NCBI GenBank assembly: GCA_022640795.1
Contig: JALCCK010000009.1
Span: 1-61,989 of the forward strand
Length of the DNA stretch: 61,989 nt
Direction: 5' to 3'
Source of the DNA: Treponema sp.
GTDB taxonomy: Bacteria; Spirochaetota; Spirochaetia; Treponematales; Treponemataceae
Of the stretch, positions 50,376 to 58,804 are shown piece after piece. The position numbers and the translations under genes are program-made. Numbering within the stretch: position 1 is the stretch's first letter; each line of letters opens with the position of its first letter. The notes under the pieces are model-generated. The model was not told where the DNA came from and did no database searches. It saw only the letters and a list, made by a program, of their open reading frames with translations.

Positions 50376-51362
50376 CTACTGGAAATCTGCTACGTTGTCT
50401 TTTGTAATAAGAACCGAAGCAACCGGAGTCTTTGCAGGGAAGCTGCCGACAGTACCTTTTTTACCTGATTCAACAGCGGTCACCAGCAGATCGAATGCTG
50501 TTGCTCCGATCTGTGCAGGATCCTGTGCAACAGTTGCGCTTAACTGACCGTTTGCAATTGAAGAAACTGCTTCAGCATCGCCATCTGTTCCGACGACAAG
50601 AATCCCGCCTACTTTACCGGCATTAATGACAGCCTGTTCAGCTCCAAGTGCCATACCGTCGTTACAGCAATAAATACCCTTCAAATCAGGATTCTGCTGG
50701 ATATACGTATTCGCAATATCAAGCGCTGTCTGCCGATCCCAGTTAGCTGCCTGGCTTCCGACGAGTGTCATTCCACCGTCTGCAAGAGCCATTTTCGCGC
50801 CCTTAGCCCTGTCTTCACTTGACTGATTTCCGGATTTCCCTTCAATGACAAGTACTTTTGCACCTTTCGGAGCGTTATCGACTATAAACCGGCCGCCTTT
50901 ACTTCCGACTGCAACATTATCAGTCGCGACATAGGCAACTGCAGCGCCTTTATGAGCCGCAAGCTGATCTGCATCAAACATTTCATCAATATCGACTATA
51001 GTGATACCTTTTTCGGTAGCCTTACCAACGCCTGACAGGACGTTCAGTCCGGAAAGCGGAGCAATCCCAATTCCTTTATATCCTTTTGAAATACACATTT
51101 CGACAATAGAAAGCTGGCCTTCAAGGTCGTCTTCCGACTGAGCAGAGTAGAGGTCGACCGGAATACCTTTTGCTTTCGACTCGGCTTCAATACCTTTCCA
51201 CATTTTTACCCAGAAGTCCGTCGCCTGTGTTTTCAGAATCATGGCATATTCAGCCTTGGATTCATCCTTTGCAGCGGATGACGAATCCTGTTTTCCTCCG
51301 GCAAATACCAAAGATACAGAGGCTAATACCACCATTGCCATTACGGTTACGAATTTCTTCAT
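50376..51362 (-). CDS. alsB: D-allose-type periplasmic binding protein
   Basis: A 328-residue RbsB-type binding protein. The signal peptide ends LVFAGGKQD, lacking a lipobox Cys. The mature sequence closely follows AlsB: ILKTQATDFWVKMWKGIE, YKGIGIAPLSGLN, VATDNVAVGSKGG, IEGKSGNQSS, YCCNDGMALGAEQAV, VVGTDGDAEAV and ATVAQDPAQIGATAF. AlsB binds D-allose for the ABC importer AlsAC. It lies downstream of alsK and upstream of rpiB; AGGAGGGT precedes the start. Confidence 0.9.
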   Translation of the reverse strand: MKKFVTVMAMVVLASVSLVFAGGKQDSSSAAKDESKAEYAMILKTQATDFWVKMWKGIEAESKAKGIPVDLYSAQSEDDLEGQLSIVEMCISKGYKGIGIAPLSGLNVLSGVGKATEKGITIVDIDEMFDADQLAAHKGAAVAYVATDNVAVGSKGGRFIVDNAPKGAKVLVIEGKSGNQSSEDRAKGAKMALADGGMTLVGSQAANWDRQTALDIANTYIQQNPDLKGIYCCNDGMALGAEQAVINAGKVGGILVVGTDGDAEAVSSIANGQLSATVAQDPAQIGATAFDLLVTAVESGKKGTVGSFPAKTPVASVLITKDNVADFQ

Positions 51363-51437
51363 AGTAACCCTCCTAAAAATAATTCGGAATTATACTAATT
51401 CCTTTTGTTTATTTTAACCGGCGACTTTGTCTACCGG

Positions 51438-52343
51438 TTAATTCGCATGATATTCAAAAACGGAAAGGGCTCCGCCCAGAACTCCGTTTTGCTGATTTGT
51501 TTCAGGGAATATGAATTCAATATTCTCTTCCGGATACGGACTCCTGAGATGACGATGAATCGCCTCTATAAGATCCTTATTCGGGAAACCTTCCATTCCA
51601 AGAACGCCACCTGCAAGTATCACATAATCGGGATCAAGAATATTTATTTCAGTACTTATCGGCAGTGCCAGATTACTCACAAATTCCCGTAGCTGCGGTT
51701 CGGTTCCTTTTTCTACAAAAACCCGTTTTATATTGACACCGGGAAAATATTCAGCAGTCAGCTTCTCCAGATACTTCCCTGACATTCTCGTTTCCACACA
51801 CCCGTATTTTCCGCAGGTGCACAAATCATCAACACCGTACAGCGGGACGTGGCCAAGTTCTCCGGCCGCTCCATTCTTGCCAACATAAATTCTTCCGTTC
51901 AGATAAACTGCATTCCCAAGTCCGGTTCCGATATACATGCCGATAATATTCTTCGTACCGTCGGGATCAAGGTTTTGCTGTTTAATATCGTTCAACAGAA
52001 GATAATTAACATCGCGATCTATATACACCGGTATTTCAAGCCGCCTGGTAAGAATATGGCCGAGATCCATATTTTCAATTCCCTTTAAATTGGGTGTCGA
52101 ATAAATGAAACTTTTATCCTTACTGACAACGGAAGGAACACCGACCGCTATTGCAGAAATTTTTCCATTGTTGCCGGTACGATGAATATATGTTTTTATC
52201 AGAGTTATGAAATTCTCAAGTCCCTCAGATTCACAAAGCCCGCGACTGGATATCTTTTCAAAATTATGTATCGTACCGGATCTGTCAACAATTCCGATAC
52301 GGAGATTAGTTCCACCAATATCTATTCCAATAACTCTATCCAT
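51438..52343 (-). CDS. alsK: D-allose kinase (ROK family)
   Basis: A 301-residue ROK kinase with the N-terminal GIDIGGTNLRIGIV loop, VSKDKSFIYSTPNL (very like E. coli AlsK), GAAGELGHVPL and the zinc motif CTCGKYGC (about 176-183) followed by VETRMSG. It phosphorylates D-allose to allose-6-phosphate. It is 12 bases downstream of alsE and upstream of alsB in the same operon. Differences from the other ROK kinase (48798-49748) indicate distinct substrates. Confidence 0.9.
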   Translation of the reverse strand: MDRVIGIDIGGTNLRIGIVDRSGTIHNFEKISSRGLCESEGLENFITLIKTYIHRTGNNGKISAIAVGVPSVVSKDKSFIYSTPNLKGIENMDLGHILTRRLEIPVYIDRDVNYLLLNDIKQQNLDPDGTKNIIGMYIGTGLGNAVYLNGRIYVGKNGAAGELGHVPLYGVDDLCTCGKYGCVETRMSGKYLEKLTAEYFPGVNIKRVFVEKGTEPQLREFVSNLALPISTEINILDPDYVILAGGVLGMEGFPNKDLIEAIHRHLRSPYPEENIEFIFPETNQQNGVLGGALSVFEYHAN

Positions 52344-52355
52344 ACAATCCGAACC

Positions 52356-53036
52356 TTATAAACCCTTAGTCTCATTATTGAAATCTGTTATCATCTTTTC
52401 CCATGCACGGGACAGATCCTTATCGAGCGAAAACAGTCCTGACGATCCGACGATGTAGACTTCTACTCCTGATTCCGCTAAACGCCTGAAAGTCCGCTTG
52501 TTACAGGAACCGTCTATTTCTATCAGATAATGGTACCCGTTCAATTCCTTGAGTCGTTTAAGTTCGGAAATCTTCTTTAAAACTTCAGGTATAAACGGTT
52601 GTCCGGCAAAACCGGGATCAACACTCATGATCGTTATTTTATCCAGTCTGTCCAAATAGCTTTCAACAACCTGCAGCGAAGTCTCAGGATTTACCGCGAC
52701 ACCCGCCTTACAGCCAAGCGCATGAATACGATCGATTAATCTGAATGCCTTCGCATTGATGACTTCTGCATGTGGCGAAATATAATCTGCACCAGCTTCA
52801 GCCAGCGGTTCAATAAAATCTTCCGGATTGGTAACCATCAGGTGACAATCGATGGGTATTTTTGAAACAGCTTTTACTGTTTTCACAAAATCAGGCGATA
52901 ATGTTATGTTTTTAACATAATGCCCGTCCATTATATCCACATGAAAAAACGAAGCTTTATCGTTCAGTGTTTCAATCTGATTCTTTATATCCAGTAAATC
53001 CATACACATCAAAGATGGATTAAACAACGGTTTCAT
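52356..53036 (-). CDS. alsE: D-allulose-6-phosphate 3-epimerase
   Basis: The 226-residue TIM barrel is close to E. coli AlsE: NPSLMCMDLLDIKNQIE, FFHVDIMDGHYVKNITLSP, IDCHLMVTNPEDFI, GVAVNPETSL, MSVDPGFAGQPFIPEVLKK, IEIDGSCNKRTF and VGSSGLF. It converts allulose-6-phosphate to fructose-6-phosphate. The closely related ribulose-phosphate epimerase is less likely given MCMDLL and GSCNKRT. It is between alsC and alsK. Confidence 0.92.
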   Translation of the reverse strand: MKPLFNPSLMCMDLLDIKNQIETLNDKASFFHVDIMDGHYVKNITLSPDFVKTVKAVSKIPIDCHLMVTNPEDFIEPLAEAGADYISPHAEVINAKAFRLIDRIHALGCKAGVAVNPETSLQVVESYLDRLDKITIMSVDPGFAGQPFIPEVLKKISELKRLKELNGYHYLIEIDGSCNKRTFRRLAESGVEVYIVGSSGLFSLDKDLSRAWEKMITDFNNETKGL

Positions 53037-53060
53037 ATCTTTTCTCCTTTTCCAATAACG

Positions 53061-54029
53061 TTATTTATTGGTCGATACAAAATGATCAATAGTTACCGAG
53101 ATTATAATCAGTGCACCCATCACTATTTTCTGGTAGCTGCTCGGAATTGTCAGTGCCGTCATACCGTAATTTATAATTCCGATAATGAGACCACCGATGA
53201 CGATACCGAAAATCTTTCCTTTTCCACCGAAGAAACTGGTACCACCAATGATTGATGCAGCGATAGCGTAGGTCTCATAGCCGGTACCGGCAGTCGGAGC
53301 TGCAGCACCGAGACGGCCGAGCAAAACAATTCCTGCAATACCACTGCACAGACCGGAAATAATAAAAACAATCAAGGTATGCAGTTTTACATTGACGCCT
53401 GAAAACCATGCTGCTTCTTTATTTCCGCCCAGTGCGTAAATATTCCGGCCGCATTTTGTCTTTGTCGTAAAAAACCAGCAAAAAACGGCGGCAACAAGTG
53501 CTATTATGACCGGCACCGGCAGGAAGCCTAAACTTCCGGACATAAAGTTACTGAACGAAACCGGGAACCCGAAAACGTTTCGGGAATTAGTAGAAACCAG
53601 CATAATTCCCTGAAAAATCGACTGGGTACCGATTGTAATGATAAATGGATGCAGACCAGTACTGTTTACCAGCCATCCGTTTACAAAGCCAAAGAAAGCG
53701 CTAGCCAAAAGGCCGATAAAAAGCGCAAGTCCGACACTCATGCCGGCGACCATCAGTTTGGCTGAAATAATACCGACGAGACCGGCTATTGCACCGACGG
53801 AAAGATCGATGCCGGCAATCAGAATTGCAAAGAATTCACCAAGGGTCAGCAGAATGTTTACAGAGCTCTGTTTTAGAATCTGGGGAATACTTGAGCGGGA
53901 AAAAATAGCACTTGGTTTCGCTATAGCAAGTACAACCAGCAGCAGCAGAAAAATGCAGATAGTTCCGTATTTCTGCCACAGTACGCTGAATGTTACGTTA
54001 TTTTTATTCGATTTTATGTTGTTGGTCAT
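53061..54029 (-). CDS. alsC: D-allose ABC transporter permease
   Basis: A 322-residue RbsC/AlsC-type permease with eight to ten membrane segments, the family signature GIDLSVGAIAGLVGIISAK (about 68-86), ALGGNKEAAWFSGVNV (about 200-215) and TGYETYAIAASIIGGTSFFG (about 245-264). It acts as a homodimer with AlsA. GGAG precedes the ATG. It starts 19 bases after the alsA stop. Confidence 0.9.
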   Translation of the reverse strand: MTNNIKSNKNNVTFSVLWQKYGTICIFLLLLVVLAIAKPSAIFSRSSIPQILKQSSVNILLTLGEFFAILIAGIDLSVGAIAGLVGIISAKLMVAGMSVGLALFIGLLASAFFGFVNGWLVNSTGLHPFIITIGTQSIFQGIMLVSTNSRNVFGFPVSFSNFMSGSLGFLPVPVIIALVAAVFCWFFTTKTKCGRNIYALGGNKEAAWFSGVNVKLHTLIVFIISGLCSGIAGIVLLGRLGAAAPTAGTGYETYAIAASIIGGTSFFGGKGKIFGIVIGGLIIGIINYGMTALTIPSSYQKIVMGALIIISVTIDHFVSTNK

Positions 54030-54048
54030 TTCTTTTACTCCTTACGAT

Positions 54049-55566
54049 TTATTCACCAGTAGAAACTCTAAGAATCTTTTCTTCAGTCGCTTCGGCTGCA
54101 GAAAATTCCTGCATAATCCGGCCTTCCTTGAATACACAAATTCTGTCACAGACAGAAAGCAGTTCTGTCATTTCTGACGAAATCATGACAACACCTTTCC
54201 CTTGATCCGCCAGTTTTCGCATCAGAACATAAAACTCACTTTTACTGCCGACATCTATACCCTTTGTCGGTTCATCAAAAATAACGACTTTTGATTTCGC
54301 TGCAAGCCATTTGGCCAGTATTACCTTCTGCTGGTTTCCACCGGAAAGCTGCAGTATATTTTGATTTACATCCCGGCATTTTATCGAAAGTTCGTTTTTG
54401 TACAGTCCGGCATCGGTATCTTCCTGTGCAAAGTCAAGCAACCCGACGACCCCCTGCGCCCTGCTGGTCTTGAGAAACGGTACTATCGAGATATTTTCTT
54501 TGATACTGAAGTTATGCATAAAACCTGTTTCACGACGGTTTTCAGTTACAAGCGCAAGTCCATGCTTTATAGAGTCATACGGACTTCGAATTTTTACCTC
54601 TTTACCCAAAATAAACACTTTGCCTGAAATTTTCGGTTCACTCCCGAAAATGGCATTCATCAATTCACTTCGGCCAGATCCGACCAAACCTGAAAATCCG
54701 AGAACTTCTCCCCGGTGTACCTGAAAAGACACATTCTGAACTCGTTTATCTTTCCGGGTAACGTTTCTGACCTCAAAGACGACCGGTTCCTTTTTCAGGT
54801 CACACCCGCTTTCATTTTTATAAGAACCGAAAATCTCCCGACCGACCATCATTTTTATAAGCTTATCAACCGTTACGTTCTCAACATTATTCGTTCCAAC
54901 CGTTTTTCCGTCTTTTAATACCGTAACCCGATCCCCTATCTGACGAATTTCTTCCATTTTGTGAGAAATATAAACGATTCCCTTACCTTCACTTCTGAGC
55001 TTTCTGATAATCTCAAAAAGATGTTCGGTTTCAGCGATCGTCAGCGAAGTCGTCGGCTCATCCATGATGATAACCTTTGAATTGGAAACCAGTGCTTTTG
55101 CAATCTCACACTGCTGTTTCTCCGAAATACTTAAATCTTCCACAGGGGTCGAAGGGTCCCGTTTTATTCCAAGTCGATCCAGAACTTCGCGCGTACGTTT
55201 TCTCATAAAATCAAAATCGACCATATCTATTCCGAGGAGCTTTTTACACGGAAGCTTTCCGACGAAAAGGTTTTCCATAATAGACAGTTCATTGATAACA
55301 CTCAGTTCCTGATAAATAATGCTGATTCCCTGTTCATAAGAATCCTGCGGTGTCAGATACGAAAAATCATGACCGTCTATTACAATCTTTCCGGTCGTCG
55401 GCCGATAAACACCGCTTAAAATCTTCATTAATGTCGATTTACCGGCACCGTTTTCCCCGAGCAGAACATGTACCTCCCCTGAGTTTATGTCAAATGAAAC
55501 ATCGTCCAGTGCTTTTACACCGGGAAACAACTTTGTCACATTTTCCATTCTCACCAGTGATCCCAT
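54049..55566 (-). CDS. alsA: D-allose ABC transporter ATPase (two-domain)
   Basis: The 505-residue protein has two ABC domains of the RbsA type. The first has LLGENGAGKSTLMKIL (about 33-48), signature LSISEKQQCEIAKAL and VIIMDEPTT; the second has the degenerate loop GLVGSGRSELMNAIFG and LSGGNQQKVILAKWL with VIFDEPTKGIDVG. It powers import through AlsC. AGGAGG precedes the ATG. The promoter region carries two GTAAANNTTTAC operators. Confidence 0.93.
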   Translation of the reverse strand: MGSLVRMENVTKLFPGVKALDDVSFDINSGEVHVLLGENGAGKSTLMKILSGVYRPTTGKIVIDGHDFSYLTPQDSYEQGISIIYQELSVINELSIMENLFVGKLPCKKLLGIDMVDFDFMRKRTREVLDRLGIKRDPSTPVEDLSISEKQQCEIAKALVSNSKVIIMDEPTTSLTIAETEHLFEIIRKLRSEGKGIVYISHKMEEIRQIGDRVTVLKDGKTVGTNNVENVTVDKLIKMMVGREIFGSYKNESGCDLKKEPVVFEVRNVTRKDKRVQNVSFQVHRGEVLGFSGLVGSGRSELMNAIFGSEPKISGKVFILGKEVKIRSPYDSIKHGLALVTENRRETGFMHNFSIKENISIVPFLKTSRAQGVVGLLDFAQEDTDAGLYKNELSIKCRDVNQNILQLSGGNQQKVILAKWLAAKSKVVIFDEPTKGIDVGSKSEFYVLMRKLADQGKGVVMISSEMTELLSVCDRICVFKEGRIMQEFSAAEATEEKILRVSTGE

Positions 55567-55615
55567 TTATTCCTCCTACACAAAATTTTATTGTTCAATT
55601 CTTTTTTACCAAAAG

Positions 55616-55644
55616 AAATAAAGTTTCTAGAAAAATAGAGTAAA
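55616..55644 (-). promoter_or_regulatory. als operon promoter
   Basis: On the minus strand TTTACT (55644-55639), 17-base spacer, TTATTT (55621-55616), about 50 bases before the alsA ATG. The -35 overlaps the operator at 55640-55651. Confidence 0.5.
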
Positions 55645-55651
55645 CCTTTAC
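55640..55651 (-). promoter_or_regulatory. LacI-type operator 1 of the als operon
   Basis: GTAAACCTTTAC, a perfect GTAAA-NN-TTTAC palindrome overlapping the predicted -35. Its centre is 20 bp from that of the next site, about two helical turns. Confidence 0.7.
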
Positions 55652-55659
55652 GTAATCAG

Positions 55660-55671
55660 GTAAATGTTTAC
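55660..55671 (-). promoter_or_regulatory. LacI-type operator 2 of the als operon
   Basis: GTAAATGTTTAC, the second perfect GTAAA-NN-TTTAC palindrome, on the same DNA face as operator 1 and between the regulator gene and alsA. Confidence 0.7.
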
Positions 55672-55694
55672 TGCAAATTCCACCGTCATACTCG

Positions 55695-56696
55695 TTATTT
55701 TTTTGAAGTGGTTTTTCTGACTTTCAGTTCAACCGGTATTTTTATCTCCGTCTGGGCCGGTACACCAGTCTCTATTTCTTTAAGTAAAACCCGTCCCGCA
55801 TTCTGTGCTATCAGCTTCGTGTCCTGAGAAACCGTCGTCATGGGAGGACTGCAGAATTTGGAAATCGAGATATTATCGAAGCCGACTATTTTTACATCTT
55901 CCGGTACCTTGTACTGCATATCCGTCAGCCCGTTAAGAACCCCCAGTGCCATCATATCGCAGGTACAGAAAATACCATCAAAATAACACCCCTGCTCTGA
56001 AATAAGATTTTCTATCATTTTTTTCGCACTGTCGTAATCAGGACGGCAAATTACCTCCATATCAGCATTAAACGGAATAGCACTCTCGCTCAGTGCCCGT
56101 AAATATCCATTTTTTCGCTCTATGATCGTGGAAACATTTCGAGGATCACGTGCAATAATGATTTTTTTACAGCCATCATTGATAAGCTCACGGACTGCCA
56201 GATAACCTCCCCGCTCATTATCAGAACGGATCAGTACATTGGCATTCTGAGGCCGGCGATCTATGTACACGACCGGAATACTTGATATTTTTTTGATATT
56301 TCCAAGTTGCTCCTGTCCTGATATATAGATAATCCCGTCGATATCCAAATTCAACAATTTGTTTATCTGAAGATTTTCCTTCTCAATGTCCTCGTTTGAA
56401 TCGCAGATTATCAACGTATACTTCAGTCCTATGAAAAAATTTTCCAGTTCACGGACAATCTTTGCAAAGAACTCATTGGTTATATCAGGAACAAGAACCC
56501 CGATGCAAAAACTTTTACAAGTCCGCAGTCTGACAGCATTTGCATTCGGCCGGTATCCGCATTCTTTAACGGCATCCATGACTTTCTGTTTTGTTTTTTC
56601 ACTATAGCCTTTCTGCCCGTTAATGACACGGGACACCGTTGCGATTGAGACATTAGCCTTTTTTGCTATATCAAATATTGACTTACTATCCGACAT
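55695..56696 (-). CDS. LacI-family regulator of the allose operon
   Basis: A 333-residue LacI-family protein: helix-turn-helix (SIFDIAKKANVSIATVSRVI, residues about 5-24), hinge, and a sugar-binding sensor (about 60-333) with FDNISISKFCSPPMTTV near 265-281. It lies directly upstream of alsA on the same strand. GTAAANNTTTAC-like sites upstream of its own gene and of alsA suggest autoregulation and repression of the operon, with D-allose or a phosphate ester as inducer. E. coli instead uses an RpiR-family regulator for als. Confidence 0.9.
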   Translation of the reverse strand: MSDSKSIFDIAKKANVSIATVSRVINGQKGYSEKTKQKVMDAVKECGYRPNANAVRLRTCKSFCIGVLVPDITNEFFAKIVRELENFFIGLKYTLIICDSNEDIEKENLQINKLLNLDIDGIIYISGQEQLGNIKKISSIPVVYIDRRPQNANVLIRSDNERGGYLAVRELINDGCKKIIIARDPRNVSTIIERKNGYLRALSESAIPFNADMEVICRPDYDSAKKMIENLISEQGCYFDGIFCTCDMMALGVLNGLTDMQYKVPEDVKIVGFDNISISKFCSPPMTTVSQDTKLIAQNAGRVLLKEIETGVPAQTEIKIPVELKVRKTTSKK

Positions 56697-56711
56697 ACAT
56701 AATACCTTTAA

Positions 56712-56723
56712 GTAAACGTTTTC
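56712..56723 (-). promoter_or_regulatory. LacI-type operator upstream of the regulator gene
   Basis: GTAAACGTTTTC matches GTAAA-NN-TTTAC at all but one position. It lies between the regulator's promoter and its ATG at 56696, a position suited to autorepression. Confidence 0.6.
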
Positions 56724-56737
56724 CTTTCTGGTTTATT

Positions 56738-56766
56738 ATTATCAGCCGGAAATTCTCATCTGTCAA
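56738..56766 (-). promoter_or_regulatory. promoter of the als regulator gene
   Basis: On the minus strand TTGACA (56766-56761), 17-base spacer, GATAAT (56743-56738). Confidence 0.75.
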
Positions 56767-56820
56767 GTTTTTTTTTAAAAATTCGTTAAATTTTGACTCT
56801 GCTTGCTGAAAAGCAAGGCT

Positions 56821-57399
56821 CTACAACGTATAAATCCTATCAGCAGCAGCTGAAACAGAAAGAGCAGCAAAATAGTGCTCTTCAAGCGGTATCCATTCAT
56901 GCAGAAATTTATATTCCAGAGGTTCTCCGTTCCGCCGGTGAATACGGTTTTTCTGTTCAGCTGCGTCTATATCAATAAAAAGTTTGATATCGGCGTAATT
57001 TCCAAAAGCGGGATGAAAACTGTAAACTCCCTCAACAATCCGGACCGTCCCGGCCGGAACGGTCCGGGATTCATGTATTTCATCTACCCTGCAATCATAT
57101 ACCGGATAGGAAAACGGACGGGGATCACGAATATACGGCAGTGCATCATGGATAAAACGTTCATAATTTATATTACCACCGGGAGTTGAAAGACGCTGCG
57201 ACGTTTTCAGTTTTGGAGGAAGAAAAAAGTCATCCAGATGAACAACACCGGCTGATAGTACGGACGAAAGCTTTTCCGCAAAGGTCGTTTTACCGGAAGC
57301 AGCACGCCCGTCAATAGCAATAACAATGACAGCGTCTGATTGCTTCCGAAGACTGTCCACACGTACTTTAATCTCCGTACAGAGTACCGTACTATCCAT
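56821..57399 (-). CDS. uridine-kinase-like P-loop kinase
   Basis: The 192-residue protein has the Walker A sequence IDGRAASGKTTFAEKL (about 28-43), a substrate loop VVHLDDFFLPP (about 56-66), RFIHDALPYIRD and VEGVYSFHP, and a lid with QKNRIHRRNG. This is the layout of uridine kinase/phosphoribulokinase relatives. It is the last gene of the ECF importer operon, 81 bases after the S component, so it may phosphorylate and trap the imported compound. The substrate cannot be assigned. Confidence 0.82.
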   Translation of the reverse strand: MDSTVLCTEIKVRVDSLRKQSDAVIVIAIDGRAASGKTTFAEKLSSVLSAGVVHLDDFFLPPKLKTSQRLSTPGGNINYERFIHDALPYIRDPRPFSYPVYDCRVDEIHESRTVPAGTVRIVEGVYSFHPAFGNYADIKLFIDIDAAEQKNRIHRRNGEPLEYKFLHEWIPLEEHYFAALSVSAAADRIYTL

Positions 57400-57480
57400 T
57401 CTATAGCTCCTCAGCTCCTCAAAAAATCAGGCAGGGGTTGGTATTCACAGATGACAAAAGAATCTGCCGAAAATCAGGTT

Positions 57481-58050
57481 TTAATGAAGAGTCTCTTCTG
57501 TCTGCACTTTTTTCAGATACCGCGACGGAATAAGACCTGCCCGGTACAATGCAGCATAAACAAGAGGAATAACAACCAGTTGAAGTATGATTCCGGGAAG
57601 AGTTCCGACAAAATAACCGGAAATCCATGCAGCCATCGTAAATTTACCAGGTGCAAAAATCAGTGCCCGGGCACATCCTGCAATAATGCGACCGACAATC
57701 ATTGCTGTCAGCAGACTGCCGTACAAGTCTCCGTAGACATGGCCTGTTCTGATAAAATGGAAAGCAATACCGGAAAACAGTCCGTAGGCGGCAAGTTCGA
57801 CCATCATGACCGGCATAAATCCAAACGCCGGCATACCGGTAATAAGTGTTGAAAGCAGAGGCCCCAGAATGCCGGTCAGCAAACCATACCCGCCGCCGCA
57901 GATGAGTCCTGCAAGAAAGACGGGTATATGCATCGGTGAAAAAATATTTCCGCCACGCGGCACCGCATGAAAAGCCATCGGCAAAACCACGCAAAGCGCT
58001 ATACACACAGCCGTAAAAACAGAACGTTTTACCTGAGAAAGTCCATCCAT
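57481..58050 (-). CDS. ECF transporter S component (substrate-specific)
   Basis: About 189 residues with five to six membrane segments. Motifs FSPMHIPVFLAGLICGGGYG and GPLLSTLITGMPAFGFMP are typical of the ECF_trnsprt family of S components (the MHIPV stretch recurs among vitamin-specific ones). The start at 58050 has GGAGGA upstream; a longer frame reaches 58101. It binds the vitamin or nucleoside-like substrate for the energising module encoded just upstream. Substrate unknown. Confidence 0.85.
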   Translation of the reverse strand: MDGLSQVKRSVFTAVCIALCVVLPMAFHAVPRGGNIFSPMHIPVFLAGLICGGGYGLLTGILGPLLSTLITGMPAFGFMPVMMVELAAYGLFSGIAFHFIRTGHVYGDLYGSLLTAMIVGRIIAGCARALIFAPGKFTMAAWISGYFVGTLPGIILQLVVIPLVYAALYRAGLIPSRYLKKVQTEETLH

Positions 58051-58102
58051 TTTTATCCTCCTGACAAATAACAAAAATAGCCCGCTGTTACACGGAATCA
58101 AA

Positions 58103-58804
58103 TTATATATGACCGGAACAGCCGTATCCGCGGGATTCCATTGCCGTAGAGAGTTCGTCTGCCCGTTTAAAAGCCGTCACAAAAACCGGTATAAAAAGCG
58201 AAAGTGCACTGATTGTTCTTTCTGAAAATTTCCGGCTTTCAAATTTTGCACCACGTGAAATTTGAGCCATTCTGATCCGGTCCGTCTCCTGCATAAGTAT
58301 CGGAATAAACTGCAGTGCAACGCTAAGAATCAGTGCAATTTCATCCACCGGTACATGCAGCCATCTGAGCGGCTGCATAAACCACCGGATCGCACTCGTA
58401 AACGCCATCGGCGTAGTCGTACATGTCAGAATATTTCCAGCGATCACAACAAGAAGAAATTTTCCCGTAACGAAACATCCGCGAAAAAGACCTCCCCGCG
58501 ATATATGGAAAATCCACCACGACCAAAGTTCTCCCGAGCCGTCAAAAAAAAGCGCATTCATCAGAAATACAACAGCAATAAAACTTTTCATCCGCAACAC
58601 CGGTGAAAAAAGGGTCAGCAATGGTAATCTGCTGATTGCCAGTATCAGAGACAGCAGTACCACAACACAAAGCCAGGAACCAGCAGAGCGGGCTGCAAAC
58701 ACACCAGTCAGTACGAGACAAAATGAGAGGATTTTCAGCCGGGCATCGCTGCGATGCAGCAAAGAATTACCGGAAACATACATTCCCGTCGGCATACGAT
58801 TCAT
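58103..58804 (-). CDS. ecfT: ECF transporter membrane coupling protein EcfT
   Basis: A 233-residue protein with about five membrane segments and a cytoplasmic region with two Ala-Arg-Gly-like coupling motifs, visible as ISRGAKFESRK (about 180) and MESRGYGCSG at the C-terminus. EcfT couples ATP hydrolysis to the S component. Its ATG overlaps the ATPase stop upstream by one base (TAATG). Confidence 0.9.
   Translation of the reverse strand: MNRMPTGMYVSGNSLLHRSDARLKILSFCLVLTGVFAARSAGSWLCVVVLLSLILAISRLPLLTLFSPVLRMKSFIAVVFLMNALFFDGSGELWSWWIFHISRGGLFRGCFVTGKFLLVVIAGNILTCTTTPMAFTSAIRWFMQPLRWLHVPVDEIALILSVALQFIPILMQETDRIRMAQISRGAKFESRKFSERTISALSLFIPVFVTAFKRADELSTAMESRGYGCSGHI

Noticed and set aside
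50376..55566. Ribose (rbs) rather than allose operon
   Set aside because: The presence of AlsE- and AlsK-specific sequence stretches together with RpiB, and no RbsK or RbsD, fits allose better.
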